NCBI GenBank assembly: GCA_042219525.1
Contig: JBDGPU010000073.1
Location: 1-64,000 of the forward strand
Reading direction: 5' to 3'
DNA from: JBDGPU01 sp042219525
Lineage (GTDB): Archaea > Halobacteriota > Halobacteria > Halobacteriales > Haloferacaceae
Length of the DNA stretch: 64,000 nt
Made by a program: the position numbers and the translations under genes. Positions 53,790 through 62,311 of this stretch are shown piece by piece. The notes beneath the pieces were generated by a model. That model was given only the letters and a program-made list of their open reading frames with translations. It ran no database searches and was not told where the DNA came from. The first letter of the stretch is position 1. Each line of letters starts with the position of its first letter.

Positions 53790-54770
53790 TTAGATCATCA
53801 CGTGATCCGGCTGGATACCCGAGTGAAGCTGAACAGCAATTTCGGCAGCGTCAACCCAGTAGTAGATGGCGCGTTCGAGTGCCCGAGTGATGGTGACGAG
53901 GTAGCCGTACATCTCCGGGTCGTAGGCAGTTACCAGTTCAAACAATTCATCGAGGTCACGATGGACCGTCTCCTCTAAGGTGATGAGTTCGTCGTGAACT
54001 TCGAGATCACACTCGAAGAGAATGGCATTGAGATGATCATTGATCAATTCGCCCGCTTCAAAAATATCCACGACTCGCTCCTCGATAACCCCCGTGGCGG
54101 GCAGCTGCTCTCGGTCGACGACATCGGCGATGAAACATGCGCGGTCACCGACTATCTCGAGATTCGTTGCGATAGTCGACAGGTCCGCAGCGACACGATT
54201 CCCGGGCCAGTCAGTTGTCAGCGTGTAAGATTTGAGTTCACTGAGGACAGCCGAGTACCGCTCGTTAGCTAACGACTCAAGCGTGTCTGCAGACTGCTCG
54301 GGGGCACCTCCGACAAACGCCTCCTGTGCGGCCGCATACTGGGTGGCGGTCACGTCGTCGAGACGTTCGAGGAGTCCGGGGACAGTGGCACCGCGCCCCT
54401 TGTTCCCTGGCGAATGTGCCGTTTTGGGAGGAGTGGTCCCGTTTGTGGCCGGCGGTGTCGGTGGTGATGTATCAGCTACGTCAGTATCTGTACCGTCGGC
54501 TGGGTCACACCCCTCGTAAAGTCTAGAGACGTATTTTGCCGAGTTGTAAATCCGCTCGGTGTCGATGACATACGCCTTGCGGACGATATCATCGTTTTTG
54601 AGTTCCTGAAGTAATTCGGAGAGATACTGTTCAGAGATATCGACCTCCTCGGCGAGGCGAGTTTTCGTGTCCGGTGCCGTCTGGTCGATGGCTTCAATGA
54701 CCTGCGCGAGCGTCGCGTCGCGACCCTGGCGTGCGGCACTTCTCGGACGATGCCACGTTCTACGGGACAT
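53790..54770 (-). CDS. HTH-PhoU fusion regulator
   Basis: A 326-aa protein. The N-terminal winged helix-turn-helix (about 15-80: RDATLAQVIEAIDQTAPDTKTRLAEEVDISEQYLSELLQELKNDDIVRKAYVID) is joined by a Pro/Thr/Asp linker (about 90-130) to a PhoU-like all-helical domain (about 135-310: LERLDDVTATQYAAAQEAF ... ITLEETVHRDLDELFELVTAYDPEMYGYLVTITRALERAIYYW). It could sense phosphate through PhoU contacts and bind DNA by its HTH. It is divergent from an AbrB-PhoU gene across a 195-bp region with the shared 15-bp element. I have not seen this exact fusion described. Confidence 0.75.
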   Translation of the reverse strand: MSRRTWHRPRSAARQGRDATLAQVIEAIDQTAPDTKTRLAEEVDISEQYLSELLQELKNDDIVRKAYVIDTERIYNSAKYVSRLYEGCDPADGTDTDVADTSPPTPPATNGTTPPKTAHSPGNKGRGATVPGLLERLDDVTATQYAAAQEAFVGGAPEQSADTLESLANERYSAVLSELKSYTLTTDWPGNRVAADLSTIATNLEIVGDRACFIADVVDREQLPATGVIEERVVDIFEAGELINDHLNAILFECDLEVHDELITLEETVHRDLDELFELVTAYDPEMYGYLVTITRALERAIYYWVDAAEIAVQLHSGIQPDHVMI

Positions 54771-54965
54771 ACTCAGTAAAACCGTATACCCAGGTATAGG
54801 TGTGGTCCACAGAATATCCGGACTAGTACGGACTGTCTGGACCTATTTCCCACCAGTAGATCTATTTCGACTATTATAGCAGCTGGTACCGATATATTGT
54901 ACTCGTCTGTAGACAAGTCGGTTCATATAAACCATAAAAAGAAGATGGTGAAAAGTCCATATTAT
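54771..54965. promoter_or_regulatory. Divergent promoter region with shared 15-bp element
   Basis: The region between the HTH-PhoU and AbrB-PhoU genes contains CGGACTAGTACGGAC at 54819-54833, the partner of 50031-50045, and just before it imperfect repeats of GTATACC/GGTATAGG at 54784-54800. It is AT-rich near the AbrB-PhoU start, suggesting TATA elements there. Confidence 0.55.
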
Positions 54966-55979
54966 ATGGAGACCCGCAAGGTGCAACTTTCAGGTGGCAC
55001 GACGTACACTATTTCTCTTCCGAAAAAGTGGGCACAGGAACATGGTATTGATGCCGGGTCTGTACTTGCATTACACCCTAACGATGATAGCTCGTTACTT
55101 GTCGAAGCTGGAACAGATCGAACGACCGACGAGCGAACCGTCACCGTTGACGTGTCGACAGCAACTGATACAGCACTCCGTCAACGAATCCTCGCACTTC
55201 ATGCCGTGGGATTCGACTCTGTAACACTACAGGACTCTACAGGACACGGACCCGACAGACAGCAGGTGGTCGAAGAGACCCTCCAAGAACTGTCTGGATT
55301 CGAACTGCTGGAAACCAGCGAACACCGGATCCGGTTGACGAACCTTATTGATGCCGAGAACGTCGACGTTCGAAAGAGTGTGCTTCGCTTACGACTGGTC
55401 ATGCTCGCCATGCACCGAGACGCCGTCTCCGCCCTCATCAAAGACGACGAGGATCTCGCTCAACGCGTCGTCTCCCGTGACAGTGAGGCTGATAAACTGT
55501 TCGCGATGATCACTCGCCATTTTCGTCGGTCGCTAATGGACCTCTACGAGGTGGAGAAACTCGCGCACAATCGTGACGAACTGTTCGAATACTACCACGC
55601 AGCTAGACAGTTTGAACGCATAGCCGACCACGCTGAGAAAATGGCCGCATTCACACTCGAGTCGGACGCCGCAATACCTGACGAATACGCCGACGAACTC
55701 TCAAAGTTGGGGGATATGACTCGAGGAGTCATCGACGATGCTGCCGATGCACTCCTAACGGACGCCAATATTGAAACCGCTAATGCAGCACTCGCCAAAC
55801 ATGACCAACTGCTGGACCGTCTTGACGAACTCGACCGGGATCTCTACGACCATGACGTTCCGAGTGAGGCGTACGTCCTCGGGCTCGTACTCGATAGTCT
55901 CCGTCGGAGCGCTGAGTACGGGGTGAACGTGGCTAGTGTCGCGATTCAACAGATCAGCAGAACGAACGCCGACAGCTGA
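54966..55979 (+). CDS. AbrB-PhoU domain protein
   Basis: A 337-aa protein. An AbrB/SpoVT-like DNA-binding domain (METRKVQLSGGTTYTISLPKKWAQEHGIDAGSVLALHP, about 1-38) is followed by a PhoU-like helical domain (about 110-330) with phrases MHRDAVSALIKDDEDLAQRVVSRDSEADKLFAMITRHFRRSL and EYYHAARQFERIADHAEKMAAF. The paralogue at 57056 has the same order. Proteins of this kind are haloarchaeal phosphate-regulation candidates. ATG 54966 was chosen at the start of the AbrB fold; an earlier in-frame ATG at 54897 adds 23 residues lacking similarity. Confidence 0.82.
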   Translation: METRKVQLSGGTTYTISLPKKWAQEHGIDAGSVLALHPNDDSSLLVEAGTDRTTDERTVTVDVSTATDTALRQRILALHAVGFDSVTLQDSTGHGPDRQQVVEETLQELSGFELLETSEHRIRLTNLIDAENVDVRKSVLRLRLVMLAMHRDAVSALIKDDEDLAQRVVSRDSEADKLFAMITRHFRRSLMDLYEVEKLAHNRDELFEYYHAARQFERIADHAEKMAAFTLESDAAIPDEYADELSKLGDMTRGVIDDAADALLTDANIETANAALAKHDQLLDRLDELDRDLYDHDVPSEAYVLGLVLDSLRRSAEYGVNVASVAIQQISRTNADS

Positions 55980-56137
55980 TGCTGCTGGTGGATCGCGATA
56001 CGGTCCTGCATAGTGTGCTCGGTGATGAAGAACTACCCGGGCTCAGACAGGAGACGGCGTACTGGAGTACGGGCTCGGGATTTGCGTCAACGTTGATCGC
56101 GATTTTGGAACGCTTCCTCGACGAACTGCCCGCGTAA
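55979..56137 (+). CDS. Possible small protein gene, 52 aa
   Basis: A short frame, MLLVDRDTVLHSVLGDEELPGL through to FLDELPA, whose ATG overlaps the AbrB-PhoU stop (TGATG). The second half is helical and hydrophobic (GSGFASTLIAILERFLDEL). The coupled start favours a real gene, but the family is unknown and it may be the remnant of a longer gene. Confidence 0.4.
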   Translation: MLLVDRDTVLHSVLGDEELPGLRQETAYWSTGSGFASTLIAILERFLDELPA

Positions 56138-57055
56138 TCATCACGAAATAGCCAGTGGTTTCGGTCGAGCGTAACAGTTACTCGGCTGGCTTCCCAGTGG
56201 TATTCTGGGCGAAGGTGGTTCTCCTGGCATTAGAGTGTACCATCGATCTGTTCGAGTCCTCTCACTTGACGAACGAATCACGGAGCATGCGACAGGAGTA
56301 GAATATATTTTCCTTCGTGTCGTGGTTTTCCGACTTTATCGGCTGTCGTGCGGTTGCTACAAGATTCAAGACCTGTCATTATTGCCAGCTACGTAGCAAT
56401 TGCCTCAGCTCCATCGGACTAGGGATGAGAGTGACAAAGAGCCCCAGTCTAGACTCATTCGATATTCTTCCGACAATTGCGATGATTCTTATTGGAATCG
56501 TTGTACTCCAACATACGTATACCACAGAGTAACTACCAGTTTTACACGCTCTCTCCATCAGTCCATTCACTAGCAGTATCGACGCAATTATCCCCCGTGA
56601 GAATGGTCTCTGATACCCTCTCCAGAGACCAGTGACTTCTCACCCGTCAAAAATCCTATCTCTATAGGTAGAAAATAAGGCACGCATCAGATCCATCCTC
56701 CGAGATTGTGGACCCCTACAGATTCAGGACGTCGAACCACAGACCGAGCGACACACCGCTCATCCGGTTGCCGGAAGCGACCCGTCTTTCTGGCTATCAC
56801 AGTCATGGTGAGACGCGATTACCGCCACGCGTTGGGGGTGAATACCGGTTTCGCGGCAGTCCACAACCACCACCGGAGGTGGCGACCGTCGGGAAGAGAC
56901 GGGCGGTCGCCCGAGCGCCGCTTCCAGTCCGGGCGGGAATGCAACGATTGAGGGGACACGATTCACGAGAAGATGACCACGAGCACGATCGCGTGGGGAT
57001 CGACCGCGGAGCGGCGCGTTCGAACGTGGACACCGACCAGGATCTGCTATGCTTC
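56138..57055. other. Mostly non-coding region with a dispersed repeat
   Basis: About 920 bp between the small frame and the next PhoU-type gene. It contains copy B of the 36-bp repeat at 56677-56712, followed by ACCCCTACAGATTC, which resembles the sequence next to the first insertion sequence. A 35-codon frame at 56425-56532 with a hydrophobic stretch (LPTIAMILIGIVVLQ) might be a tiny membrane protein, but support is weak. Nothing else recognised. Confidence 0.45.
56677..56712 (+). repeat. 36-bp dispersed repeat, copy B
   Basis: Partner of 41074-41109 with three mismatches in 36 bp. Neither copy falls in a gene. Confidence 0.7.
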
Positions 57056-58066
57056 CTACGGTGCCGCCCCGAGTTCATCGCGACGGATCGCGCGCCGGAG
57101 GCCTAACTCCGCGATGTTACCCCCGTGCTCAACCGTCCGCCGCAATCTGTCGAGGACGGGACGTAGGTGCGCGTCTTCCGTCGACGATTCCGCAAAACGA
57201 CATTCCATTCCCGTGATCTCCTCGCGTAGCTGCTCGTGAGCGGTCACCGCCTCCCGCGCGGTTTCGACGTCCGCGTCGTCGACGACGACGCTCACGCCGT
57301 CCGTAACGATCTCCCGCGCCGATTCCGCTATCTCCCGAATCTCGTCCGCGGTCGACTCGTCCATGGTGTCGTCGATCCGGGTGGCAACGGTTAGCAGCCC
57401 CTCGGCGCGGTCGGCGACGCGTTCGAGTTCCCGCGTCGTCGCCCACAGCTCGAACAGCTCGGGCCGGGTCAACCCGAGTGCGTCCACCTCGTCGAGCTGG
57501 GCGAGTCCGCGAGCGAACGATCGGTCGATCATCGCGTATAGCCGGTCCACTTGCCCGTCGCGAGCGGCCAGCTCGTCCGGGTCCGTCTCCCCGGTCACCG
57601 CCGCTATCGCCTCCCGGTGTGTCGACAGCGTGACGAACTTGAGCTGGCGCACCGACTGCCGAACCGAGACCTCGGCGGTGTCGAGAAGCGTCCGAACCGT
57701 CATCCAGTCGCCCGATTCGTCGGCGACGGACACGCCGGCCAGGTCTCTGGCGACACTGTTGACGACGCGCCGCTGCTCGTCCGTGAAGCCGTCCGCGGCT
57801 TCGAGTTGGAGTTCGTTGGTTCCGACCGCGTAGGCGGCCCGAAGCGTTCGTTCGAGCAGCGAGGGATCGTCGTGGTCGACCCGGATGGTCGTCCGCTCGG
57901 GTGCGGCGTCTCCGCACTCCGGGGGCTGGAGCGCGAGTACGCCGTCGATGTGCGTGTGGAGAGTGACGTCGTCGCCCGCGTCGATGTCGCGGGACTCGGC
58001 CCAGTCCTTGGGAAGTGAAACGGTGTACGTCCCGCCGCCAACCGTCTGGATCTTGCGTGTGTCCAT
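57056..58066 (-). CDS. AbrB-PhoU domain protein (pst operon)
   Basis: A 336-aa AbrB-PhoU protein, MDTRKIQTVGGGTYTVSLPKDWAESRDIDAGDDVTLHTH at the start (AbrB-like, about 1-39), followed by a PhoU-type helical domain (VRQSVRQLKFVTLSTHREAIAAVTGETDPDELAARDGQVDRLYAMIDRSFARGLAQL, LWATTRELERVADRAEGLLTVATRI). It starts 3 bp after the phoU stop, making it the last gene of the pst-phoU transcript. It probably represses pst-type promoters when phosphate is plentiful (inference). It is related to the protein at 54966. Confidence 0.85.
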   Translation of the reverse strand: MDTRKIQTVGGGTYTVSLPKDWAESRDIDAGDDVTLHTHIDGVLALQPPECGDAAPERTTIRVDHDDPSLLERTLRAAYAVGTNELQLEAADGFTDEQRRVVNSVARDLAGVSVADESGDWMTVRTLLDTAEVSVRQSVRQLKFVTLSTHREAIAAVTGETDPDELAARDGQVDRLYAMIDRSFARGLAQLDEVDALGLTRPELFELWATTRELERVADRAEGLLTVATRIDDTMDESTADEIREIAESAREIVTDGVSVVVDDADVETAREAVTAHEQLREEITGMECRFAESSTEDAHLRPVLDRLRRTVEHGGNIAELGLRRAIRRDELGAAP

Positions 58067-58069
58067 AGC

Positions 58070-58735
58070 TCAGTAGATGAGGCTCGGGTCGTTTTCGACC
58101 ATGTACAGGGTTCGCGCGGCGATGTTCACCGCGTGGTCGGCGATCCGTTCGATGTCGCGGATCGTCAGTAGTACCCGCGAGACGCCGTCCAGTAGCCGTT
58201 CGACCGCCCAGGGGTCGTCCCGCTGGATGAGGTCTCGGGTGATGGTTTCGCTCGCGCGCTGACAGAGCGCGTCGACGTCGTCGTCGGCGGCAGCGATCTC
58301 CCGGCAGGCATCGACGTCCTCCGTCTCGTACGCCTCGAGACTCCGCGTGAGGAGGTCCAGCGCCTCCCGGCCGATGTCCTCGATAGCGATCTCGGGAGTG
58401 AGCTCGCGCTCCGCCGACAACGCGTACTGGGCGAGGTTGACCGCGAGGTCGCCGACGCGTTCGAGATCGGTGATGAGCTTGAACGAGGCCGTGATGAAGC
58501 GGAGGTCGCCAGCGACCGGCTGCTGGAGGGCGAACAGGTCCACGCAGTCGGTTTCGAGCGCGAGGTACGTCTCGTTGACCTCGTCGTCCCCCTCGACGAC
58601 CTTGCGAGCCGTCGTTTCGTCCTCGTTCGCGATGCTCTCGAGTCCCATCTCCAGTCGTTCGACGACGAGGTCGCCCATCGCGAGGACGTCGGCACGAAGG
58701 GCCTGCAACTCCGTCTGGTAGGTGTCTCGAGTCAC
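58070..58735 (-). CDS. phoU: Phosphate signalling protein PhoU
   Basis: A 221-aa PhoU. Two three-helix repeats: DTYQTELQALRADVLAMGDLVVERLEMGLESI ... YLALETDCVDLFALQQPVAGDLRFITASFKLITDLERVGDLAVNLAQYAL (about 4-104), and the second repeat with ERLLDGVSRVLLTIRDIERIADHAVNIAARTLYMVENDP (about 175-216). The (R/D)IERIADHAVNIA motif binds metal in PhoU proteins. GTG 58735 gives the usual M-T-R-x-x-Y-Q start; a GTG at 58744 would overlap pstB's stop. It damps Pst activity when phosphate is sufficient. Confidence 0.9.
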   Translation of the reverse strand: MTRDTYQTELQALRADVLAMGDLVVERLEMGLESIANEDETTARKVVEGDDEVNETYLALETDCVDLFALQQPVAGDLRFITASFKLITDLERVGDLAVNLAQYALSAERELTPEIAIEDIGREALDLLTRSLEAYETEDVDACREIAAADDDVDALCQRASETITRDLIQRDDPWAVERLLDGVSRVLLTIRDIERIADHAVNIAARTLYMVENDPSLIY

Positions 58736-58740
58736 GAGGA

Positions 58741-59661
58741 TCACCCGAACTTGCCGGTGATGTAGTCCTCCACCCGCTGGCTCTCCGGGTCCTGGAAGAT
58801 CTTGTCCGTGTCGTCGTACTCGACGAGCTCGCCGCCGGTGAGGAAGACGGCCGTCTGGTCGGAGATGCGAGCCGCCTGCTGCATGTTGTGCGTGACGATA
58901 ACGACGGTGTAGTCCTCCGCGAGGTCCTCGACGAGGTCCTCGATCTTCGAGGTCGCGATGGGATCCAGTGCGGAGGCCGGCTCGTCCATCAACACGACGT
59001 CGGGACCGACGGCGAGACAGCGAGCGATGCAGAGCCGCTGCTGTTGGCCGCCCGAGAGCCCCAGCGCGTTGTCGTCCAACCGATCGTGGACCTCGTCCCA
59101 GAGCGCTGCCTGCCTGAGCGAGCGCTCGACCAGTTCCTCCTCCTGCTCCGTGTCGTCGTACCCGGTGAGGCGGGCGAGCAGTCCCTTGTTTAACTCCCCG
59201 TGCTTGCGCGGGCCGTAGGAGACGTTCTCCCGGATGGATTTCGGGAAGGGGTTCGGCGCCTGAAACACCATCCCGATGCGCTTGCGGAGTTCGACGAGGT
59301 TGGCGTTCGGGTCGTAGATCTCGGTGCCGTCGAGCTCGACGGACCCCTCGATCCGGGCGCTCTTGATGCGGTCGTTCATCCGGTTGAGACAGCGCAGGAA
59401 CGTCGACTTGCCGCAACCGGACGGCCCGATGAGCGCCGTCACGCTCTCCTCCGGGACGTCGATGGAGACGTCCTGGAGTGCGTGGTCGTCGCCGTACCAC
59501 ACGTTCAGGTCCTCGACGCTCAGCTTCGCGTCGCCGTCGAACTGGAAATCGGTCCACTCGTCGCGGGTCCGCTCGTCCGTCTCGCCGGTTTCCATCGTCT
59601 CGCTCGTCGTCTGTTCGTCGATACTCGCTCCCGTACTGGTGTCGCTGATGGCGTTAGTCAT
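58741..59661 (-). CDS. pstB: Phosphate ABC transporter ATPase PstB
   Basis: A 306-aa PstB. Walker A GPSGCGKST (about 79-87), PstB-typical FLRCLNRMNDRIKSARIEGSVELDG, Q-loop VFQAPNPFPKSIRENVSYGPR, signature SGGQQQRLCIARCLA, Walker B VVLMDEPASALDPIATSKIE and His in VTHNMQQAARISDQTAVF. An unusually long acidic Thr-rich N-terminal extension (about 1-48) precedes the domain. It overlaps pstA by 8 bp and is followed by phoU. Confidence 0.93.
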   Translation of the reverse strand: MTNAISDTSTGASIDEQTTSETMETGETDERTRDEWTDFQFDGDAKLSVEDLNVWYGDDHALQDVSIDVPEESVTALIGPSGCGKSTFLRCLNRMNDRIKSARIEGSVELDGTEIYDPNANLVELRKRIGMVFQAPNPFPKSIRENVSYGPRKHGELNKGLLARLTGYDDTEQEEELVERSLRQAALWDEVHDRLDDNALGLSGGQQQRLCIARCLAVGPDVVLMDEPASALDPIATSKIEDLVEDLAEDYTVVIVTHNMQQAARISDQTAVFLTGGELVEYDDTDKIFQDPESQRVEDYITGKFG

Positions 59662-62311
59662 GGGTTACCTTCTTTCTGAAGTAGATGCGCGCGGTGATGC
59701 CGACGGCGTAGAACGACAATACGACCATGAGCAGGATGAACGCGGTCGCCCAGCCCATCGCGGGGGAGCCACTGACCCCGGCAGCGATGACAGCCCACAC
59801 CTGGGTGGGGAGCGACGCCGACGCGCTCAGTAGCTGGTCGTTGACGACGAACGGCGGGTGGCTCACGAACCGGAAGCCACGCAGGACGTGGACCGACTCG
59901 GTCGGGTTGAGCGTCGATCCCAACACCAGGATGAGCGGTGCCGTTTCGCCGGCGATGCGGCCGATGCCGAGGATCCCGCCGGTGATGACTCCCGGCATCG
60001 CCGCGGGGAGGACGACGCTCCGGATGGTCTGCCAGCGGGTCGCCCCGAGGGCGGCGCTGGCGTCGCGATACTCGTCGGGCACGGCCTTGATCGCCTCCCG
60101 ACTGGTGATGAGGATCAGCGGCAGGAGCATGAAGCCGAGCACGAACATCCCGGCGAGCAGGGAGGTGTCGCCTCCGAGCCGCGGGATGAGGAAGGCCGCG
60201 CCGAACAGCCCGAAGACGACGCTCGGCGTGCTCCAGAGCGCGTTGGTCGCCACCTCGACGACGGTGGTGAACCGTCCCTGCTCCGCGTACTCGGTCAGGA
60301 ACACGGCCGCACCGAGGCCGAGCGGCACGGCGAACAGCGTCGCGCCGACGACGAGCCAGACGGTCCCGACGACGGCCGGCATGATCCCGCCGGGTTCGGG
60401 CCCGAGCGGAATGTACGCCTGCATCGTCATCGGCCACGAGAGCGTGCCGTCCTGCGAGATGGAGACGCCGAGCACCGTGAACGCCGTGTTCCGCAGCTCG
60501 ACGTGCAGCCCGGCAACGGTCACGAACCCGGCCATTCCGGCCAGCGCGAGCGTCGCTTCCTCGGAGAGCAGGCGCCGGCGCAGCGACTCCTCGGCCGTCC
60601 GTCGCGCCGCGGCCGTCAGGGCGGCGAGCCCGACGAGGGCAACCGCGGCCGTCAGCGCGACGGCGGGCAGGACGTTCACCGGACCAACCGAGGGGGTGAT
60701 CCCGGCTGCCTGCTGGAGCGCGAGCGTCGCCGTCGCCAGCCCGAGTCCGCCGAAGACGCCGAGCGTGACCAGCGTGGCCCGGTCCTGTACGCGCTCGCCG
60801 AGGTCGCCCTCGCCGGCCAGGATGCCGACGAAGGGGGAGACCACGAGCGCGAGCGTGGCGACGGACCCGAGGTCGACCAGGAGGATCCCGAGCGTTCCGG
60901 CGACGGGCAGGCCGAGCGGCCGGGGGCCGACGAGGCCGAACAGGACCGCAAACAGCAGGAGACCGACTACCGTCAGCGGAACGGCCGTCCTGATCGTCTC
61001 GATGCGGTCAGTCTCGGTCCCGACGTTGCGCAGCGAGCCGTACTGCCGGTAGAAGTACACGGACAGCACGAGGCCCGACAGCGCGAGCAGGAGCGAGCCG
61101 ACCGTCGGTTCCGGCGTCACCGTGACGGCCGTGTCCAGCGCCTTCGGCTTGCGGTTCACCTGTACCGTGTACGTGAACGGATACGCCAGCGGGGAGGCGG
61201 TGACGAGCACCGAGGCCACGACTGTCGCGACCGACCCGACGGTTCCGAGGGGAAGGACCCGAACGAGGTACCGGACCCCGGTGTTCCACTCGGTAGTCCC
61301 CACGGGCGTGCGGGCGAATCGAGTCGTGAGGGCGAGGAGGGGCGCCAGCAGGACGAGCGCCGAGACGGCCCCGATGGTCAGACCGTGGAACGCGTAGCCG
61401 ACGCCCTTCATCGTGACGAACACGACGATGGCGACCATCACGGCTAACATCAGGAAGGCAGTCAGGTTGATGACGAGGAAGGCGCCGTACTCCCGACCCT
61501 CGGCCCCGAACCCGGCGCGGCACTTCGCGGCCGCCCAGGACGAGACGAGGGCGCTGAAGAGCACGAACAGCGGGATGACTGCCCCGCCGGTGAATCCGCC
61601 GGAGAGGGCCTTCGGATTCCACTGCCAGCCGACGCCGATGGTCGCGGTGGCGATGGTGAGTCCGAGCGCCCCGACGACGAGCGCCGGTGCAAGGGTCGAC
61701 CCGACGTCTTCACGCGGTGCCACGGTCGCTATCGCGAGCCCGAGGCCCGTGAGCAGGGCGAGGAGCAGCCAGGTCAGGGAGTCGAACCCGACGAGGCTCC
61801 CCCCGAGCGCAGCGCCGACGACGAGTCCGATGGTGCCGAAGGCTCCGCCCGCGAGGAGGCCGGCGCTGGGGTCCGGCAGCGTGTCGACCAGGCCGGCGCG
61901 GGAGCAGAGGCCCGCGGCGACGACCCCCGCCGCATCGACGATGAGGATCGCCCCCAGCAGAGTCGCCAGCGTCACCTCGACCGCGAACGCGACGGCGGTC
62001 AGTGCGGTCGTCGCGAACAGGACGCCAACACCGATACCCCGGACGCGACGGGACGCCACCGGAGCCACGTTGGCCCAGGAGGCGATCCCGACGGCGCCGA
62101 TCGCGCCGCCGACGGCGGCCAGCAGCCGTAGGAAGAACCGGGCGAGGGGCGTGCCGCTGGCGTCGAGGGCGACCCCGCCGACCAGGGCCACCAGTCCGAG
62201 GGCGAAACTCACCACCCCGAGGGCGATGATCCCGTCGAGCCCCCGGTCGTAGACAGTCGATTCCGCGTTGACGAGGGTCGTTTCCGTCCCGGTGTCGACG
62301 ACTCCGCTCAT
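59654..62311 (-). CDS. pstA: Phosphate ABC transporter permease PstA with large N-terminal membrane extension
   Basis: An 885-aa membrane protein. The ordinary PstA permease is in the last about 280 residues (from LSWPMTMQAYIPLG; EAA loop EYRDASAALGATRWQTIRSVVLP; GIGRIAGETAPLILVLG). The first about 600 residues add many more predicted membrane helices (e.g. IIALGVVSFALGLVALVGGVAL, LLLALLTGLGLAIATV, PLTVVGLLLFAVLFGLVG). Bacterial PstA is about 280-300 aa. The extension may be a haloarchaeal elaboration. No stop interrupts it. The ATG overlaps the pstC stop (ATGA). Confidence 0.9.
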   Translation of the reverse strand: MSGVVDTGTETTLVNAESTVYDRGLDGIIALGVVSFALGLVALVGGVALDASGTPLARFFLRLLAAVGGAIGAVGIASWANVAPVASRRVRGIGVGVLFATTALTAVAFAVEVTLATLLGAILIVDAAGVVAAGLCSRAGLVDTLPDPSAGLLAGGAFGTIGLVVGAALGGSLVGFDSLTWLLLALLTGLGLAIATVAPREDVGSTLAPALVVGALGLTIATATIGVGWQWNPKALSGGFTGGAVIPLFVLFSALVSSWAAAKCRAGFGAEGREYGAFLVINLTAFLMLAVMVAIVVFVTMKGVGYAFHGLTIGAVSALVLLAPLLALTTRFARTPVGTTEWNTGVRYLVRVLPLGTVGSVATVVASVLVTASPLAYPFTYTVQVNRKPKALDTAVTVTPEPTVGSLLLALSGLVLSVYFYRQYGSLRNVGTETDRIETIRTAVPLTVVGLLLFAVLFGLVGPRPLGLPVAGTLGILLVDLGSVATLALVVSPFVGILAGEGDLGERVQDRATLVTLGVFGGLGLATATLALQQAAGITPSVGPVNVLPAVALTAAVALVGLAALTAAARRTAEESLRRRLLSEEATLALAGMAGFVTVAGLHVELRNTAFTVLGVSISQDGTLSWPMTMQAYIPLGPEPGGIMPAVVGTVWLVVGATLFAVPLGLGAAVFLTEYAEQGRFTTVVEVATNALWSTPSVVFGLFGAAFLIPRLGGDTSLLAGMFVLGFMLLPLILITSREAIKAVPDEYRDASAALGATRWQTIRSVVLPAAMPGVITGGILGIGRIAGETAPLILVLGSTLNPTESVHVLRGFRFVSHPPFVVNDQLLSASASLPTQVWAVIAAGVSGSPAMGWATAFILLMVVLSFYAVGITARIYFRKKVTHD

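Noticed and set aside
58070..59557. Long 495-codon frame that would fuse phoU to upstream sequence
   Set aside because: The upstream part is an out-of-frame shadow of pstB; PhoU itself starts at about 58735.
59858..61447. 529-codon plus-strand frame inside pstA
   Set aside because: Antisense to pstA, very rich in Arg/Glu/Gly, with no recognisable domain.
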